Part shown: positions 16,737 through 25,016 of the stretch, piece by piece | Position numbering within the stretch: the first letter of the stretch is position 1 | Layout of the letters: each line of letters begins with the position of its first letter | From: JBELMB01 sp042088665 | GTDB taxonomy: Bacteria; Pseudomonadota; Alphaproteobacteria; Rhodobacterales; Rhodobacteraceae | Direction of reading: 5' to 3' | Assembly: GCA_042088665.1 (NCBI GenBank) | Contig: JBELMB010000026.1 | Span: 1-43,693, forward strand | DNA length: 43,693 nt | Notes under the pieces: generated by a model | What the model was told of the DNA's origin: nothing | What the model saw: the letters and a program-made list of their open reading frames with translations, nothing else | Databases searched by the model: none | Position numbers and translations under genes: made by a program

Positions 16737-17525
16737 ATGGCGTTCACACTGGCGACCTGGAACATCAATTCGGTGCGGTTGCGCAAGGCGCTTGTGGCGC
16801 GGCTTTTGACGGAGCAGGGGCCGGATGTGCTGTGCCTGCAAGAGTGCAAGTCGCCGGTCGAAAAGATACCACATGATGTGTTCGCCGAACTGGGTTACAC
16901 CAGCATGGTGGCGCGCGGCGAGAAGGGTTACAACGGGGTTGCGATCCTGTCCAAGCTGCCGCTGGAAGACGCGGGCGGCATGGATTTCGCTGATCTCGGC
17001 CATGCCCGCCATGTCGCCGCACGATTGGATAACGGATTGACCATCCACAACTTTTACGTCCCCGCCGGGGGGGATGTGGCGGACCGAGAGGTCAATGTGA
17101 AATTTGGTCAGAAGATGGATTACCTGGCCGGGATGCGGGACTGGTTTCACCGTGAGACACCGTCCAAAGCCATCCTTGTGGGGGATCTGAACATCGCGCC
17201 TCTTGAGGATGACGTCTGGGATCACCGCAAGATGTTGAAAGTTGTGTCTCATACCCCGGTCGAAGTCGAGGCCTTGGGTGCGGCACAAGATGCAGGAGGC
17301 TGGGTGGATGTGACCCGCAAGGACTTGAGCGAGGGTAAGCTCTACTCATGGTGGAGTTACCGCGCCAAGGACTGGAGCGCCGCCGACAAGGGACGGCGGT
17401 TGGATCACATTTGGGCGACCCCAGATATTGTGTCTGCCAGCCATGACAGCCGTATCCTTAGGGATGTTCGCGGGTGGGAGCAGCCTTCGGACCATGCTCC
17501 GGTCTTTGCGAGCTTTGATTTGTGA
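16737..17525 (+). CDS. xthA: Exodeoxyribonuclease III
   Basis: The product is 262 aa. It has the ExoIII/APE fold motifs in order: TWNINSVR (residues 7-14), LQECK with metal-binding Glu36, YNGVAIL, GDLNIAP, RRLDHIW and the terminal SDHAPV. The enzyme cleaves DNA at abasic sites and degrades 3' ends in base excision repair. AAAAGGAG sits upstream of the ATG. It stands alone between the AspA-like gene and a 493-bp non-coding stretch. Confidence 0.92.
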   Translation: MAFTLATWNINSVRLRKALVARLLTEQGPDVLCLQECKSPVEKIPHDVFAELGYTSMVARGEKGYNGVAILSKLPLEDAGGMDFADLGHARHVAARLDNGLTIHNFYVPAGGDVADREVNVKFGQKMDYLAGMRDWFHRETPSKAILVGDLNIAPLEDDVWDHRKMLKVVSHTPVEVEALGAAQDAGGWVDVTRKDLSEGKLYSWWSYRAKDWSAADKGRRLDHIWATPDIVSASHDSRILRDVRGWEQPSDHAPVFASFDL

Positions 17526-18018
17526 CCCGCAACGCCCGCGGCGCTGACACTGCGTTTACCGGGCAATCGGTGCGATTCGGGGGGGATTTGGTACAGAATG
17601 ATGGGGGGCGATCTGGGGCCGATTTGCGGGCTCTGCGCGCCTGACAACATCAATCAGTACAAAACGCATCCAATTTGGTACATATTGCAACCAAAAGGCG
17701 AGTGGCCCGTTTGGCAGCCGTTAAATCGCGTTAACCTGCGGTTTTCCTGCCAATTCCCGATGGCCGAAGAGGTCGGTGTCTTGCCTTGGCCCGCGGCGTT
17801 TGCCGCACCGCTTTGGCCTGCGGCGTTTGCCGCACCGCTTTGGCAGCGTCAGATCCACCGCCCGCGCGGTCTGACTGGGCGTGTCTCAGCGCGCGGCGGG
17901 TGCATCCATACCCGCTCGGACGCGGCGCGCTGTCCGCGATCCGATGCCGCGCCCTTGCATCCGGCCCGCCGCTGCGCCATCTAGCTCTGGACGCGTATCA
18001 CAACCGCAAGAGGACGCC
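17526..18018. other. Long intergenic stretch upstream of the thioredoxin-domain gene
   Basis: In this 493-bp stretch I see no convincing gene. It contains a TTAA-N6-TTAACC pair near 17721, vaguely like a CtrA site but with 6 rather than 7 spacer bases, and a 27-bp direct duplication at 17786-17839. A frame open into the thioredoxin gene begins at 17881, but its residues are arginine-rich and unrelated to the family. Confidence 0.5.
17786..17839. repeat. 27-bp tandem duplication
   Basis: Two adjacent 27-bp units (17786-17812 and 17813-17839) differ at one base. Each contains GCGGC-GTTT-GCCGC, a perfect 5-bp hairpin. They lie about 180 bp upstream of the thioredoxin-domain gene. Confidence 0.8.
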
Positions 18019-18933
18019 ATGGAACTGGGTGGACAGACCGCTGACCTGATCAAGGATATCATTGAGGCCGAGTTCATGACTGAGGTCGTGGACGGCTCCA
18101 TGGAGGTGCCGATCATCGTCGATTTCTGGGCCACATGGTGTGGGCCCTGCAAGACGCTGACGCCGACGCTGGAAAAGGCGGTGCGCGACGCAAACGGCGC
18201 CGTGAAGCTCGCCAAGATCGACGTGGACCGGAACCAGGGTCTGGTGCAGGCACTTGCACAGCAGGGGCTGCCGATCCAGTCGATCCCGACGGTCGTGGCA
18301 TTCTACCAGGGGCGTCCGGTCGACCTGTTTCAGGGCGCGCAGTCGGGGACCGAGGTGAAGGCGTTCATCGACAAGCTGGTGGCGGCCTCTGGCGGCGATG
18401 CCTCTGGCGGGCTGGACGATGCGCTGGCGGCTGCCGAAGAAATGCTGGAGCAGGGGGCCGCGGTGGACGCGGCGCAGGTCTTTGCCGCGGTGCTGGGCGA
18501 AGACCCCGAGAACGTGACGGCCTATGCCGGCATGGTGCGCGCGCATATCGCGATGGGCGATCTCGATCAGGCGGAGGCGATCCTGAACGGCGCCCCGGCG
18601 GAGATTTCCACATCGCCGGAGCTGGAAGCGGTGCATGCGCAACTGGAACTGGCCAAGCAGGCGGCCAACACCGGCCCCCTGGCCGAGTTGGAGGCCGCTG
18701 TGGCTGCGGATCCGGACAACCATCAGGCGCGGTTTGATCTGGCGCAGGCGATCTATGCTGCCGGCGACGGCGAGACCGCGGTCGATCACCTGCTGGAGAT
18801 TTTCCGCCGCGACCGCGAGTGGAACGACGGCGCCGCCAAGGCGCAGCTTTTCACGATTTTCGAAGCGCTGAAGCCGAATGATCCGCTGGCGCTGAACGGA
18901 CGGCGGAAATTGAGCTCCATGATCTTTGCCTGA
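18019..18933 (+). CDS. Thioredoxin-fold co-chaperone (CnoX/YbbN family)
   Basis: The product is 304 aa. A thioredoxin domain (about residues 10-125) carries the full active site WCGPC (Cys41, Cys44). It is followed by tetratricopeptide-like helical repeats (about 135-300), the architecture of YbbN/CnoX, which protects proteins from oxidative aggregation and hands them to GroEL. E. coli CnoX lacks the CxxC pair, while alphaproteobacterial homologues often keep it, so this one probably has redox activity as well. The ATG at 18019 follows AGAGGA. It is 26 bp upstream of the Lon-N gene and likely cotranscribed with it and trm112. Confidence 0.88.
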   Translation: MELGGQTADLIKDIIEAEFMTEVVDGSMEVPIIVDFWATWCGPCKTLTPTLEKAVRDANGAVKLAKIDVDRNQGLVQALAQQGLPIQSIPTVVAFYQGRPVDLFQGAQSGTEVKAFIDKLVAASGGDASGGLDDALAAAEEMLEQGAAVDAAQVFAAVLGEDPENVTAYAGMVRAHIAMGDLDQAEAILNGAPAEISTSPELEAVHAQLELAKQAANTGPLAELEAAVAADPDNHQARFDLAQAIYAAGDGETAVDHLLEIFRRDREWNDGAAKAQLFTIFEALKPNDPLALNGRRKLSSMIFA

Positions 18934-18959
18934 CGGCGGGACGGGCTAGATCCGAAGGT

Positions 18960-19598
18960 ATGACAAGATTTGGTGACCTTCCCGACGTGATCCCGGTGTT
19001 TCCCTTGCCGGGAGCGTTGATGCTGCCGCGGGCGCGCCTGCCCCTGCATATTTTTGAGCCGCGCTATCTGGCGATGCTGGATGATGCGCTGAAAACCCAG
19101 ACCCGGCTGGTCGGGATGATCCAGCCGCATGACGTGCCGGGGCGCGAGAAGGGTCTGCAAAAGATCGGCTGTGCCGGGCGCATCACCCAGTTCTCCGAGA
19201 CGGAGGACGGGCGGTACATGGTGACGCTTGCCGGGCTGTCGCGGTTTCGTGTGCTCGAAGAGGTGGACGGGTTTCAACCCTACCGTCGCTGCCGCGTGAG
19301 CTGGGACGGGTTCGAGCGTGACAAGGCCGGGCCGGAAGTGGACGCGGGCTTTGACCGGGCGCAGTTTCTGGGCTTGCTGGACCGGTTTTTCAGCGCGCGC
19401 GAGCTGTCGGCGGATTGGGACACGCTGCGCGAGGCGGATGACGAGTTGCTGCTCAACTCCTTGTCGATGCTGCTGGATTTCAATCCGGAGGACAAGCAGG
19501 CGCTGCTGGAAGCGCCAAGCCTTGCGACGCGGCGCGAGACGCTGGTGACATTGATCGAATACGCGCTGCGCGGCGGCGAGGAGGACCTTGTGCAATGA
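18960..19598 (+). CDS. Lon N-terminal (substrate-binding) domain protein
   Basis: The product is 212 aa and comprises only the Lon N-domain (LON_substr_bdg): IPVFPLPGALMLPRARLPLHIFEPRYLAML is at residues 11-40 in two adjoining conserved blocks. There is no AAA+ or protease domain. Stand-alone Lon-N proteins are widespread and their function is unknown; substrate binding is assumed from the domain. It overlaps the next gene by 4 bp (ATGA), so translation is probably coupled. Confidence 0.9.
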   Translation: MTRFGDLPDVIPVFPLPGALMLPRARLPLHIFEPRYLAMLDDALKTQTRLVGMIQPHDVPGREKGLQKIGCAGRITQFSETEDGRYMVTLAGLSRFRVLEEVDGFQPYRRCRVSWDGFERDKAGPEVDAGFDRAQFLGLLDRFFSARELSADWDTLREADDELLLNSLSMLLDFNPEDKQALLEAPSLATRRETLVTLIEYALRGGEEDLVQ

Positions 19599-19777
19599 GT
19601 GGACATTTGTTCGACCCGCGGATGCTGGAGGCGCTGATCTGCCCACTGACGCAGGCCAGTTTGCGCTACGATGCAGAGGCGCAGGAATTGGTGAGCGAGG
19701 CGGCGGGCGTGGCGTTTCCGATCCGCGAGGGTATTCCGGTCATGCTGGCAGACGAGGCGCGGCGGCTGGACGACTGA
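19595..19777 (+). CDS. Trm112 family protein
   Basis: The product is 60 aa and matches the length and pattern of small bacterial Trm112-like proteins: MLEALICPLTQASLRYD followed by AGVAFPIREGIPVML. In eukaryotes Trm112 activates several methyltransferases; the bacterial role is not settled. Only one cysteine (Cys16) is present, so it cannot form the zinc knuckle of some homologues. It overlaps the Lon-N gene by 4 bp. Confidence 0.88.
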   Translation: MSGHLFDPRMLEALICPLTQASLRYDAEAQELVSEAAGVAFPIREGIPVMLADEARRLDD

Positions 19778-19826
19778 GCCTGCGGCTGGGGCTTGATCCG
19801 GGGGTGGTGGCGCGTATGCTCGCCTC

Positions 19827-20756
19827 ATGGATGTGTTCGTTTGTTATTCGCGCAGAGACGTGCTGTGGAAAGACCAAGTCGTCGCGCATCTGGACCAGAT
19901 GCGGATGGCGGAGGTGCTCACCTATGCCTCATGGGATGATGACAACATCCATGTGGGTGAGAAGTGGGACGAGGCGATCAAGGCGGCGATTGCCAATGCG
20001 CGGGTTGCCTTGTTGCTGGTGTCTTCGGACTTTCTGACGTCTGACTATATCATGAACACGGAGGTGCCTGCTTTTTTCGAGAAGGAAAAGCAGGGGGCTT
20101 TGGTGATTTTTCCAGTATTGATAAGACCTTGTGCCTGGGAGGCCTTTGACTGGCTCGCGGCGCGGCAGCATTTTGACAAGGGGCTGGTGCTGTCGGGGTT
20201 GGAGCGACACGCGCTGGAAGAGGCGCTGACGCGGTTGGTCGAAGAGGTCGGGCGCCTCGTCAGCAACGAGGATGTTTCCGAGGCGGACGGGGAGGGGGGG
20301 CACTCTGCCGAATGGACCCCGGGTGATGGTGTCGGGTTGGAGGCGGCTGCGGTCGGGAAAGAGACCTCGGGCGATCCGACGGCGGGGCCTTTTGCCTTTC
20401 TGACGGACGCGCAGGTCAGAGAGGTCGTGCAGGAGCGGACGGGCAAAACCCCGCGCGCGGTGTTGAAGGTGTTGCGGACCAAGACCCAGCGCACGTGGTT
20501 CGTTGCAGTGCCGGGGATGATCGTTTGCCTGCTGGACGATGCGCGCAAGCGGGCCTCGAACCAGCTGATCCAGTGGAAAGAGCCGGTGGATGCGCTGACC
20601 GCTGTCAGCGCGTCGCGCAAGGCGGGGTCTGACTGGTTGGGACACGTGGGTGTCGGGCGGCGGCAACGGTGGCTGGCCAACCTGAGAGATTTCGAGGGTG
20701 ATCCAAAGGTTTTGGAGCGCGCCTTGCAGGCATTGAAGGCGGCCGCGCGGGATTGA
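19827..20756 (+). CDS. TIR-domain protein with unknown C-terminal domain (candidate NADase / defence effector)
   Basis: The product is 309 aa. Residues 1-140 are a TIR domain: DVFVCYSRRD at the start, WDDDNIHVGEKWDEAI (36-51), VALLLVSSDFLTSDYI (60-75), then Glu79 in NTEVPAFF at the position of the catalytic NADase glutamate. A charged, low-complexity linker (about 147-187) leads to a C-terminal domain (188-309). That domain has alternating strands and a final helix, somewhat like a bacterial PH fold; I do not recognise it. Bacterial TIR proteins often deplete NAD or make signalling nucleotides during phage defence. It stands 49 bp after trm112 without a clear Shine-Dalgarno sequence. The middle of the gene is visibly AT-richer than its neighbours, which suggests transfer. 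No sensor or Thoeris partner is adjacent, though the 100-N gap downstream could hide sequence. Confidence 0.82.
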   Translation: MDVFVCYSRRDVLWKDQVVAHLDQMRMAEVLTYASWDDDNIHVGEKWDEAIKAAIANARVALLLVSSDFLTSDYIMNTEVPAFFEKEKQGALVIFPVLIRPCAWEAFDWLAARQHFDKGLVLSGLERHALEEALTRLVEEVGRLVSNEDVSEADGEGGHSAEWTPGDGVGLEAAAVGKETSGDPTAGPFAFLTDAQVREVVQERTGKTPRAVLKVLRTKTQRTWFVAVPGMIVCLLDDARKRASNQLIQWKEPVDALTAVSASRKAGSDWLGHVGVGRRQRWLANLRDFEGDPKVLERALQALKAAARD

Positions 20757-20802
20757 TCCTGCGATCGTCGGGGTGGCGCGCGCGGGTCCAGAAGAAAATT
20801 AA

Positions 20803-20843
20803 CCCCTTCCCTACCGCCCTCTATTCTATGGCGATTCGGTGAA
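20803..20843. repeat. 41-nt element upstream of a tandem array, copy A
   Basis: This matches 34521-34561 at 34 of 41 positions with no gaps. Both copies contain TCCCTACCGCCCT and GCGATTCG. Both lie about 45 nt after a plus-strand stop codon (46 nt here) and shortly before a short-unit tandem array holding an assembly gap. Role unknown. Confidence 0.6.
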
Positions 20844-20882
20844 TTTTTGCTTTAGGTTTTCGATTTTCTGGTGAACCTAGGC

Positions 20883-20982
20883 NNNNNNNNNNNNNNNNNN
20901 NNNNNNNNNNNNNNNNNNNNNNNNNNNNNNNNNNNNNNNNNNNNNNNNNNNNNNNNNNNNNNNNNNNNNNNNNNNNNNNNNN
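20883..20982. other. Assembly gap (100 N)
   Basis: This run of exactly 100 undetermined bases is a conventional scaffold-gap length, so the real size is unknown. It directly abuts the heptamer array and probably reflects failure to assemble through it. Confidence 0.98.
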
Positions 20983-20983
20983 T

Positions 20984-21074
20984 CAGGGCTCAGGGCTCAG
21001 GGCTCAGGGCTCAGGGCTCAGGGCTCAGGGCTCAGGGCTCAGGGGTCAGGGCTCAGGGGTCAGGGCTCAGGGCT
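20984..21074. repeat. Heptamer tandem array (CAGGGCT)n, 13 visible units
   Basis: There are thirteen contiguous 7-bp units, eleven CAGGGCT and two CAGGGGT, running out of the assembly gap. The true copy number may be higher. It lies in the convergent gap between the TIR gene and the DUF1674 gene. The rest of that 556-bp interval (20757-21312) holds the 41-nt element and nothing else I can name. Confidence 0.92.
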
Positions 21075-21312
21075 CGGTGGCTTTGCGGGCAAACCGGCAA
21101 GCGGTCGACCCTGGGCGGCGGCAGACTGCAGAAAACCGGGAGAGCCTGTGACGTCGCGCGTTTTTGCGGGTTGGGACGCCCTTCGACAAGGAAGATGCCG
21201 CCAGTTTCCAACTGTTCACGCGGCGCCGGACCACTGCCCTAAGGTCTCAAACCGCGATTCGGACAGCGCCCGCCCGCATCCACAGGCCGTCTCGACACCG
21301 GGGTCATCCGGC

Positions 21313-21603
21313 TCAGAAATCGATGGCGATGCCCTTCTTTTCCCAATCGCCGTAGCGCACGGGATCCAGACCGTCACGCCCGCCAAGTTCGCGGGGCAGG
21401 GCCTTGGCCTCTGCCTTTGCAAGCGCGCGGCGAGCTTCGGCCTCTGCCAGGGCGCGTTGCGCGGCGGGGGGGAGGGCCTTGGTCGCTTCGGCGTCGCGTG
21501 CCGCGGCCGCATCACCGCCGGGGGCGTCTTGCGCGGATCCCGCGTCATCCGGGACCTCGGGTGTCGAATCTGGGTTGGACAGGATGGGGGGCGTGTCGGA
21601 CAT
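21313..21603 (-). CDS. DUF1674 protein (SdhAF4-like succinate dehydrogenase assembly factor)
   Basis: The product is 96 aa. The C-terminus ends in the diagnostic DUF1674 pattern, PRELGGRDGLDPVRYGDWEKKGIAIDF split over residues 70-96, preceded by an alanine/glutamate-rich helix. In mitochondria the family member SDHAF4/Sdh8 binds flavinylated SdhA and helps assemble succinate dehydrogenase; bacterial members are presumed similar. The start at 21603 follows GAGGAAACCCCG; a longer frame to 21657 is unlikely. It is divergent from rsmB with 89 bp between them. Confidence 0.85.
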   Translation of the reverse strand: MSDTPPILSNPDSTPEVPDDAGSAQDAPGGDAAAARDAEATKALPPAAQRALAEAEARRALAKAEAKALPRELGGRDGLDPVRYGDWEKKGIAIDF

Positions 21604-21692
21604 CGGGGTTTCCTCGCGGCTTATGCGTTGATATACGCGCCGCCACGCGCGAGGCAAGCCTGCCTGCGCGTCCCAGACATTCCGGAGCGTTC

Positions 21693-22934
21693 ATGGCACA
21701 GCCCACCCCGGCCCGATTGGCCGCAGTCGATCTTTTGGACCAGGTCATGGTCCTGGGCGTGCCTCTGTCGGAAACAAAGCGCCTTGAGACGCTGACCCCG
21801 GCAGAGCGGGCGGCGGCGCTGCGTATGGCGACCGAGGTGCTGCGCGGGTTGCCGCGGGTGGATTTTCTCTTGCAGGCGCATCTGCGCAAACTACCGGCGG
21901 TGCGGGTGCGCAACATCCTGCGGCTTGGCACGCTGGAACTGTGTCAGGGCGGTGCGGCCCATGGCGTGGTCAGCGACTGCGTCAACATCGCGGGCATGGG
22001 CAAGCGCACGCAGGGCGCCAAGGGGCTGATCAACGCGGTGCTGCGCAAGATCGCCGCCGAAGGACCGGAGGCATGGCCCAAGATGCGCGTGCCGCGGATG
22101 CCGAAATGGCTGCGGTCGCCGCTTGTGGCGGCCTGGGGAGGCGAGGGCGTCGCGGCCATGGAACGTGCGCATTTCGCCGGTGCGCCGGTCGATGTGAGCT
22201 TTCGCGGTGCGCCGGTGCCGGAACTGGAGGGCGAGATGCTGCCGGGCGGCTCTTTCCGGCTGGCCAACCCGGGACAAGTGAGCGCGCTGCCGGGGTTTGC
22301 CGAGGGTGCGTGGTGGGTGCAGGACGCGGCGGCGGCGCTTCCGGCAAAGCTGTTGGGCGATGTGGCCGGTCAGAAGGTGCTGGATCTGTGCGCCGCGCCG
22401 GGGGGCAAGACGCTGCAACTGGCGGCGGCGGGGGCACAGGTCACCGCGTTGGACGTCTCGGACGCGCGCATGGTCCGTGTGCAGGAGAACCTGACGCGCT
22501 GCCAACTGGAGGCGGAGCTGGTGGTGGCCGACGCGCTGAAACATCAGGGCCGCTACGACGCGATCCTGCTGGATGCGCCCTGTTCGGCGACGGGCACGCT
22601 GCGGCGGCATCCGGATCTGCCGCATGCGCACAAGGGCGAAAAGATCTCTGAACTGATCGGCTTGCAGACGGCGCTGCTGGAACATGCGGTGTCCCTGCTC
22701 AAACCCGGCGGCCGGCTGGTCTTTGCGACCTGCTCGCTCTTGCCCGATGAGGGAGAGTGCCAGATCGAGGCTGCATTGGAGCGGCACAGCGATTTGTCGC
22801 CGGTTGCGATGGATGCGCCCTGGATCGAGGATCGCTGGCGGTCCGAAGAGGGCGGGCTGCGCCTGAGGCCCGATTTCTGGGCAGAGCGCGGCGGGATGGA
22901 CGGCTTTTACATGGCTTGCGTCACGCGGTCCTGA
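21693..22934 (+). CDS. rsmB: 16S rRNA (cytosine-5) methyltransferase RsmB family
   Basis: The product is 413 aa. An N-terminal NusB-like RNA-binding domain (about residues 5-130) is followed by a Rossmann methyltransferase with the S-adenosylmethionine motif LDLCAAPGGKT. Both m5C cysteines are present: Cys297 in DAPCSATGTLRRHPD and Cys347 in ATCSLLPDEGE. In E. coli RsmB methylates C967 of 16S rRNA; other RsmB/Nol1 family members modify other sites. The ATG at 21693 is preferred over longer in-frame starts because those would run through the divergent DUF1674 gene. Confidence 0.9.
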   Translation: MAQPTPARLAAVDLLDQVMVLGVPLSETKRLETLTPAERAAALRMATEVLRGLPRVDFLLQAHLRKLPAVRVRNILRLGTLELCQGGAAHGVVSDCVNIAGMGKRTQGAKGLINAVLRKIAAEGPEAWPKMRVPRMPKWLRSPLVAAWGGEGVAAMERAHFAGAPVDVSFRGAPVPELEGEMLPGGSFRLANPGQVSALPGFAEGAWWVQDAAAALPAKLLGDVAGQKVLDLCAAPGGKTLQLAAAGAQVTALDVSDARMVRVQENLTRCQLEAELVVADALKHQGRYDAILLDAPCSATGTLRRHPDLPHAHKGEKISELIGLQTALLEHAVSLLKPGGRLVFATCSLLPDEGECQIEAALERHSDLSPVAMDAPWIEDRWRSEEGGLRLRPDFWAERGGMDGFYMACVTRS

Positions 22935-23217
22935 CCCATGTCGCGCGCAGGGCTGGACAGGCGGCGCATTTATGGTCAGGTGAACGCGGGTGGGGTCCGG
23001 GCGCATGGCGTCGGGGCACCGGCGTGTGTTCTTGCGGGTGGGCCCTGGGCCACCGGCTGATTGTTTCGGCTGTTCCAAACCGTTGATGACTTCGTCGGGG
23101 TCGCGGGCTATGATCCCGGCCAAGCGCCCGAAAAGGGCCCTCCCTGACGCAGCACCGTCGGGCCCAACACGTCAGATGGGTCGCGGTCAAACGATGGGCA
23201 ATGAGGCAAGGCAGACG

Positions 23218-24972
23218 ATGGCAAGGCAGCGCAACTGGCGAACAGCGCCCGCGCGGGTCATGAACCGCATGCAGGCGCGGCTTGCGGCGCGGGCGAAGCC
23301 TGCGGAGGGGTTCGTGTCGCAGCCCGAACCGCGCACCATCGGCTTTTTCGCGCGTGGGCGTCAGATGTGTGCCGGGAACCTGATGTTCGCGGGTCATCTG
23401 GTCGAGGCCCCGCAAGAGATGCTCTGGGCGCTGGAGCCACCGGACATGGCCTTTACCGAAGAGATCCACGGCTTTGGCTGGCTGGACGATCTGGCGGCTG
23501 TTGGCGACATGAAGGCGCGCAAGCTGGCGCAGGACTGGCTTTGGGACTGGATCGCGCGTTTTGGCAAGGGGCGCGGGCCGGGCTGGACGCCGGAACTGAC
23601 CGGTCGGCGGGTGATCCGCTGGGTGCATCACGCGCTGTTCGTGCTGCGCGGGCGCTCTGCCGAAGAAAGCGCGGCCTATTATGCGGCGCTGGCGGCGCAG
23701 GCGCGGTTCCTTGAGAAACGCGGATCTTCGGCGCCGCCGGGGGTGGCGCGGTTCGAGGCGATGACGGGGCTGTTGTACGCGGGCCTGTCGCTGCAGGGCA
23801 TGGAGGCGCTGGTGGAACCGGCACGGCAGGCGCTGGGCGAGGATTGCAAGCGGCAGGTCGATGCCCAGGGCGGCATCCCGACGCGCAACCCCGAGGAATT
23901 GCTGGAGGTCTTTACCCTGCTGACATGGGCGCAGCTGGCGCTGGCCGAAGCAGAGATCACCCCGCATGAGGGTCATCTGGAGGCCATTGCCCGTATCGCA
24001 CCGACCCTGCGCACGCTGCGCCACGCGGATGGCGGGCTGGCGCGGTATCACGGCGGTGGGCGCGGGCTGGACGGGCGGCTGGATCAGGCGTTGGCGGCCT
24101 CGGGCAGCCGCAAGCGGCAGGCGGATGGGCTGGCCATGGGCTTTGCCCGGTTGTCGGCGGGGCGCACCACGGTGATCGTTGACGCGGCGGTGCCGCCGGT
24201 GGGCGCGGCCTCGGTCCATGCGCATGCCTCGACCCTCGCGTTCGAGCTGACCTCGGGGCGCCGACCGCTGATCGTGAGCTGTGGCTCGGGTGGCGGCTTT
24301 GGCGAGGACTGGCGGCGGGCGGGGCGCGCGACGCTGTCGCATTCGACGCTGTGCCTGCAGGGGTATTCCTCGGCACGATTGTCAGCGCCGCGCTGGGTTG
24401 GCCCGGCAAAGCGTGAGTTGCTGGAGGACGCGCCGCGCCACGTGCCGATCCAGATGACCCATCTGGCGGAAAGCCTGCGGTTCGAGGGCGGGCATGACGG
24501 CTATGTCGCGTTGCAGGGGCTGACCCATGCGCGGTCGCTGGAGATGTCGCTGGACGGGCGCAGCCTGAAGGGCGAGGACTATCTCGTGGCGCTGGACGGC
24601 CCGGCCAAGAAACGCTTTGACCGGGCGATGGACGCGGTGCGGCTTGCCGGTCTGCCCTACGAGGTGCGGTTTCACCTGCATCCGGAGGCGGATGTGGCGC
24701 TGGACATGGGTGGCAATGCCGTGTCGCTGGGGCTGCGGTCCGGCGAAATCTGGGTGTTCCGCTTTGATGGCGCGGCAGAGATCGCCGTCGAGCCCTCTGT
24801 CTATCTCGAAAAAGGGCGGCTGCGGCCACGTGCGACGAAGCAGATCGTTTTATCCGGCCGTGCGATGCAGTATGCGACGCGCGTGCGCTGGTCCCTGGCC
24901 AAGGCGCAGGACACGGCTCTCGCCGTGCGCGACCTGACCCGGGACGAGCTGGACGAGAGCGAATTTGACTGA
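23218..24972 (+). CDS. Heparinase II/III-like family protein
   Basis: The product is about 584 aa with an alpha-helical N-terminal half and a beta-rich C-terminal half (from about residue 300). It carries FDRAMDAVRLAGLPYEVRFHLHPEADVAL-type motifs in the latter, as in alphaproteobacterial heparinase II/III-like proteins that lie beside rsmB and purH. The family includes polysaccharide lyases, but the substrate of this branch is not known and no signal peptide is visible. In-frame ATGs at 23176, 23194 and 23218 are all possible; 23218 has AAGG at about 8 nt. The 283 bp before it hold no other gene that I can support. Confidence 0.8.
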   Translation: MARQRNWRTAPARVMNRMQARLAARAKPAEGFVSQPEPRTIGFFARGRQMCAGNLMFAGHLVEAPQEMLWALEPPDMAFTEEIHGFGWLDDLAAVGDMKARKLAQDWLWDWIARFGKGRGPGWTPELTGRRVIRWVHHALFVLRGRSAEESAAYYAALAAQARFLEKRGSSAPPGVARFEAMTGLLYAGLSLQGMEALVEPARQALGEDCKRQVDAQGGIPTRNPEELLEVFTLLTWAQLALAEAEITPHEGHLEAIARIAPTLRTLRHADGGLARYHGGGRGLDGRLDQALAASGSRKRQADGLAMGFARLSAGRTTVIVDAAVPPVGAASVHAHASTLAFELTSGRRPLIVSCGSGGGFGEDWRRAGRATLSHSTLCLQGYSSARLSAPRWVGPAKRELLEDAPRHVPIQMTHLAESLRFEGGHDGYVALQGLTHARSLEMSLDGRSLKGEDYLVALDGPAKKRFDRAMDAVRLAGLPYEVRFHLHPEADVALDMGGNAVSLGLRSGEIWVFRFDGAAEIAVEPSVYLEKGRLRPRATKQIVLSGRAMQYATRVRWSLAKAQDTALAVRDLTRDELDESEFD

Positions 24973-24976
24973 CGAT

Positions 24977-24993
24977 CCCCGTCGCTGACGGGG
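24977..24993 (+). terminator. Hairpin between heparinase-like gene and purH
   Basis: CCCCGTC and GACGGGG pair perfectly over 7 bp around GCT, four bases after the heparinase-like stop codon and 23 bp before purH. Without a T-run it may be a processing or stability hairpin rather than a terminator. Confidence 0.45.
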
Positions 24994-25016
24994 CCAACCC
25001 CGGAGACACCTCACCC

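Noticed and set aside
17721..17737. CtrA binding site (TTAA-N6-TTAACC)
   Set aside because: Spacing is 6 instead of the usual 7, and a single weak match in 493 bp is not convincing.
19827..20756. Full Thoeris system
   Set aside because: Only the TIR protein is present; no ThsA-like NADase or other partner lies within the sequenced neighbourhood.
20757..21312. Additional gene downstream of the TIR gene
   Set aside because: The only open frames run through the N gap or through the heptamer array and have no protein character.
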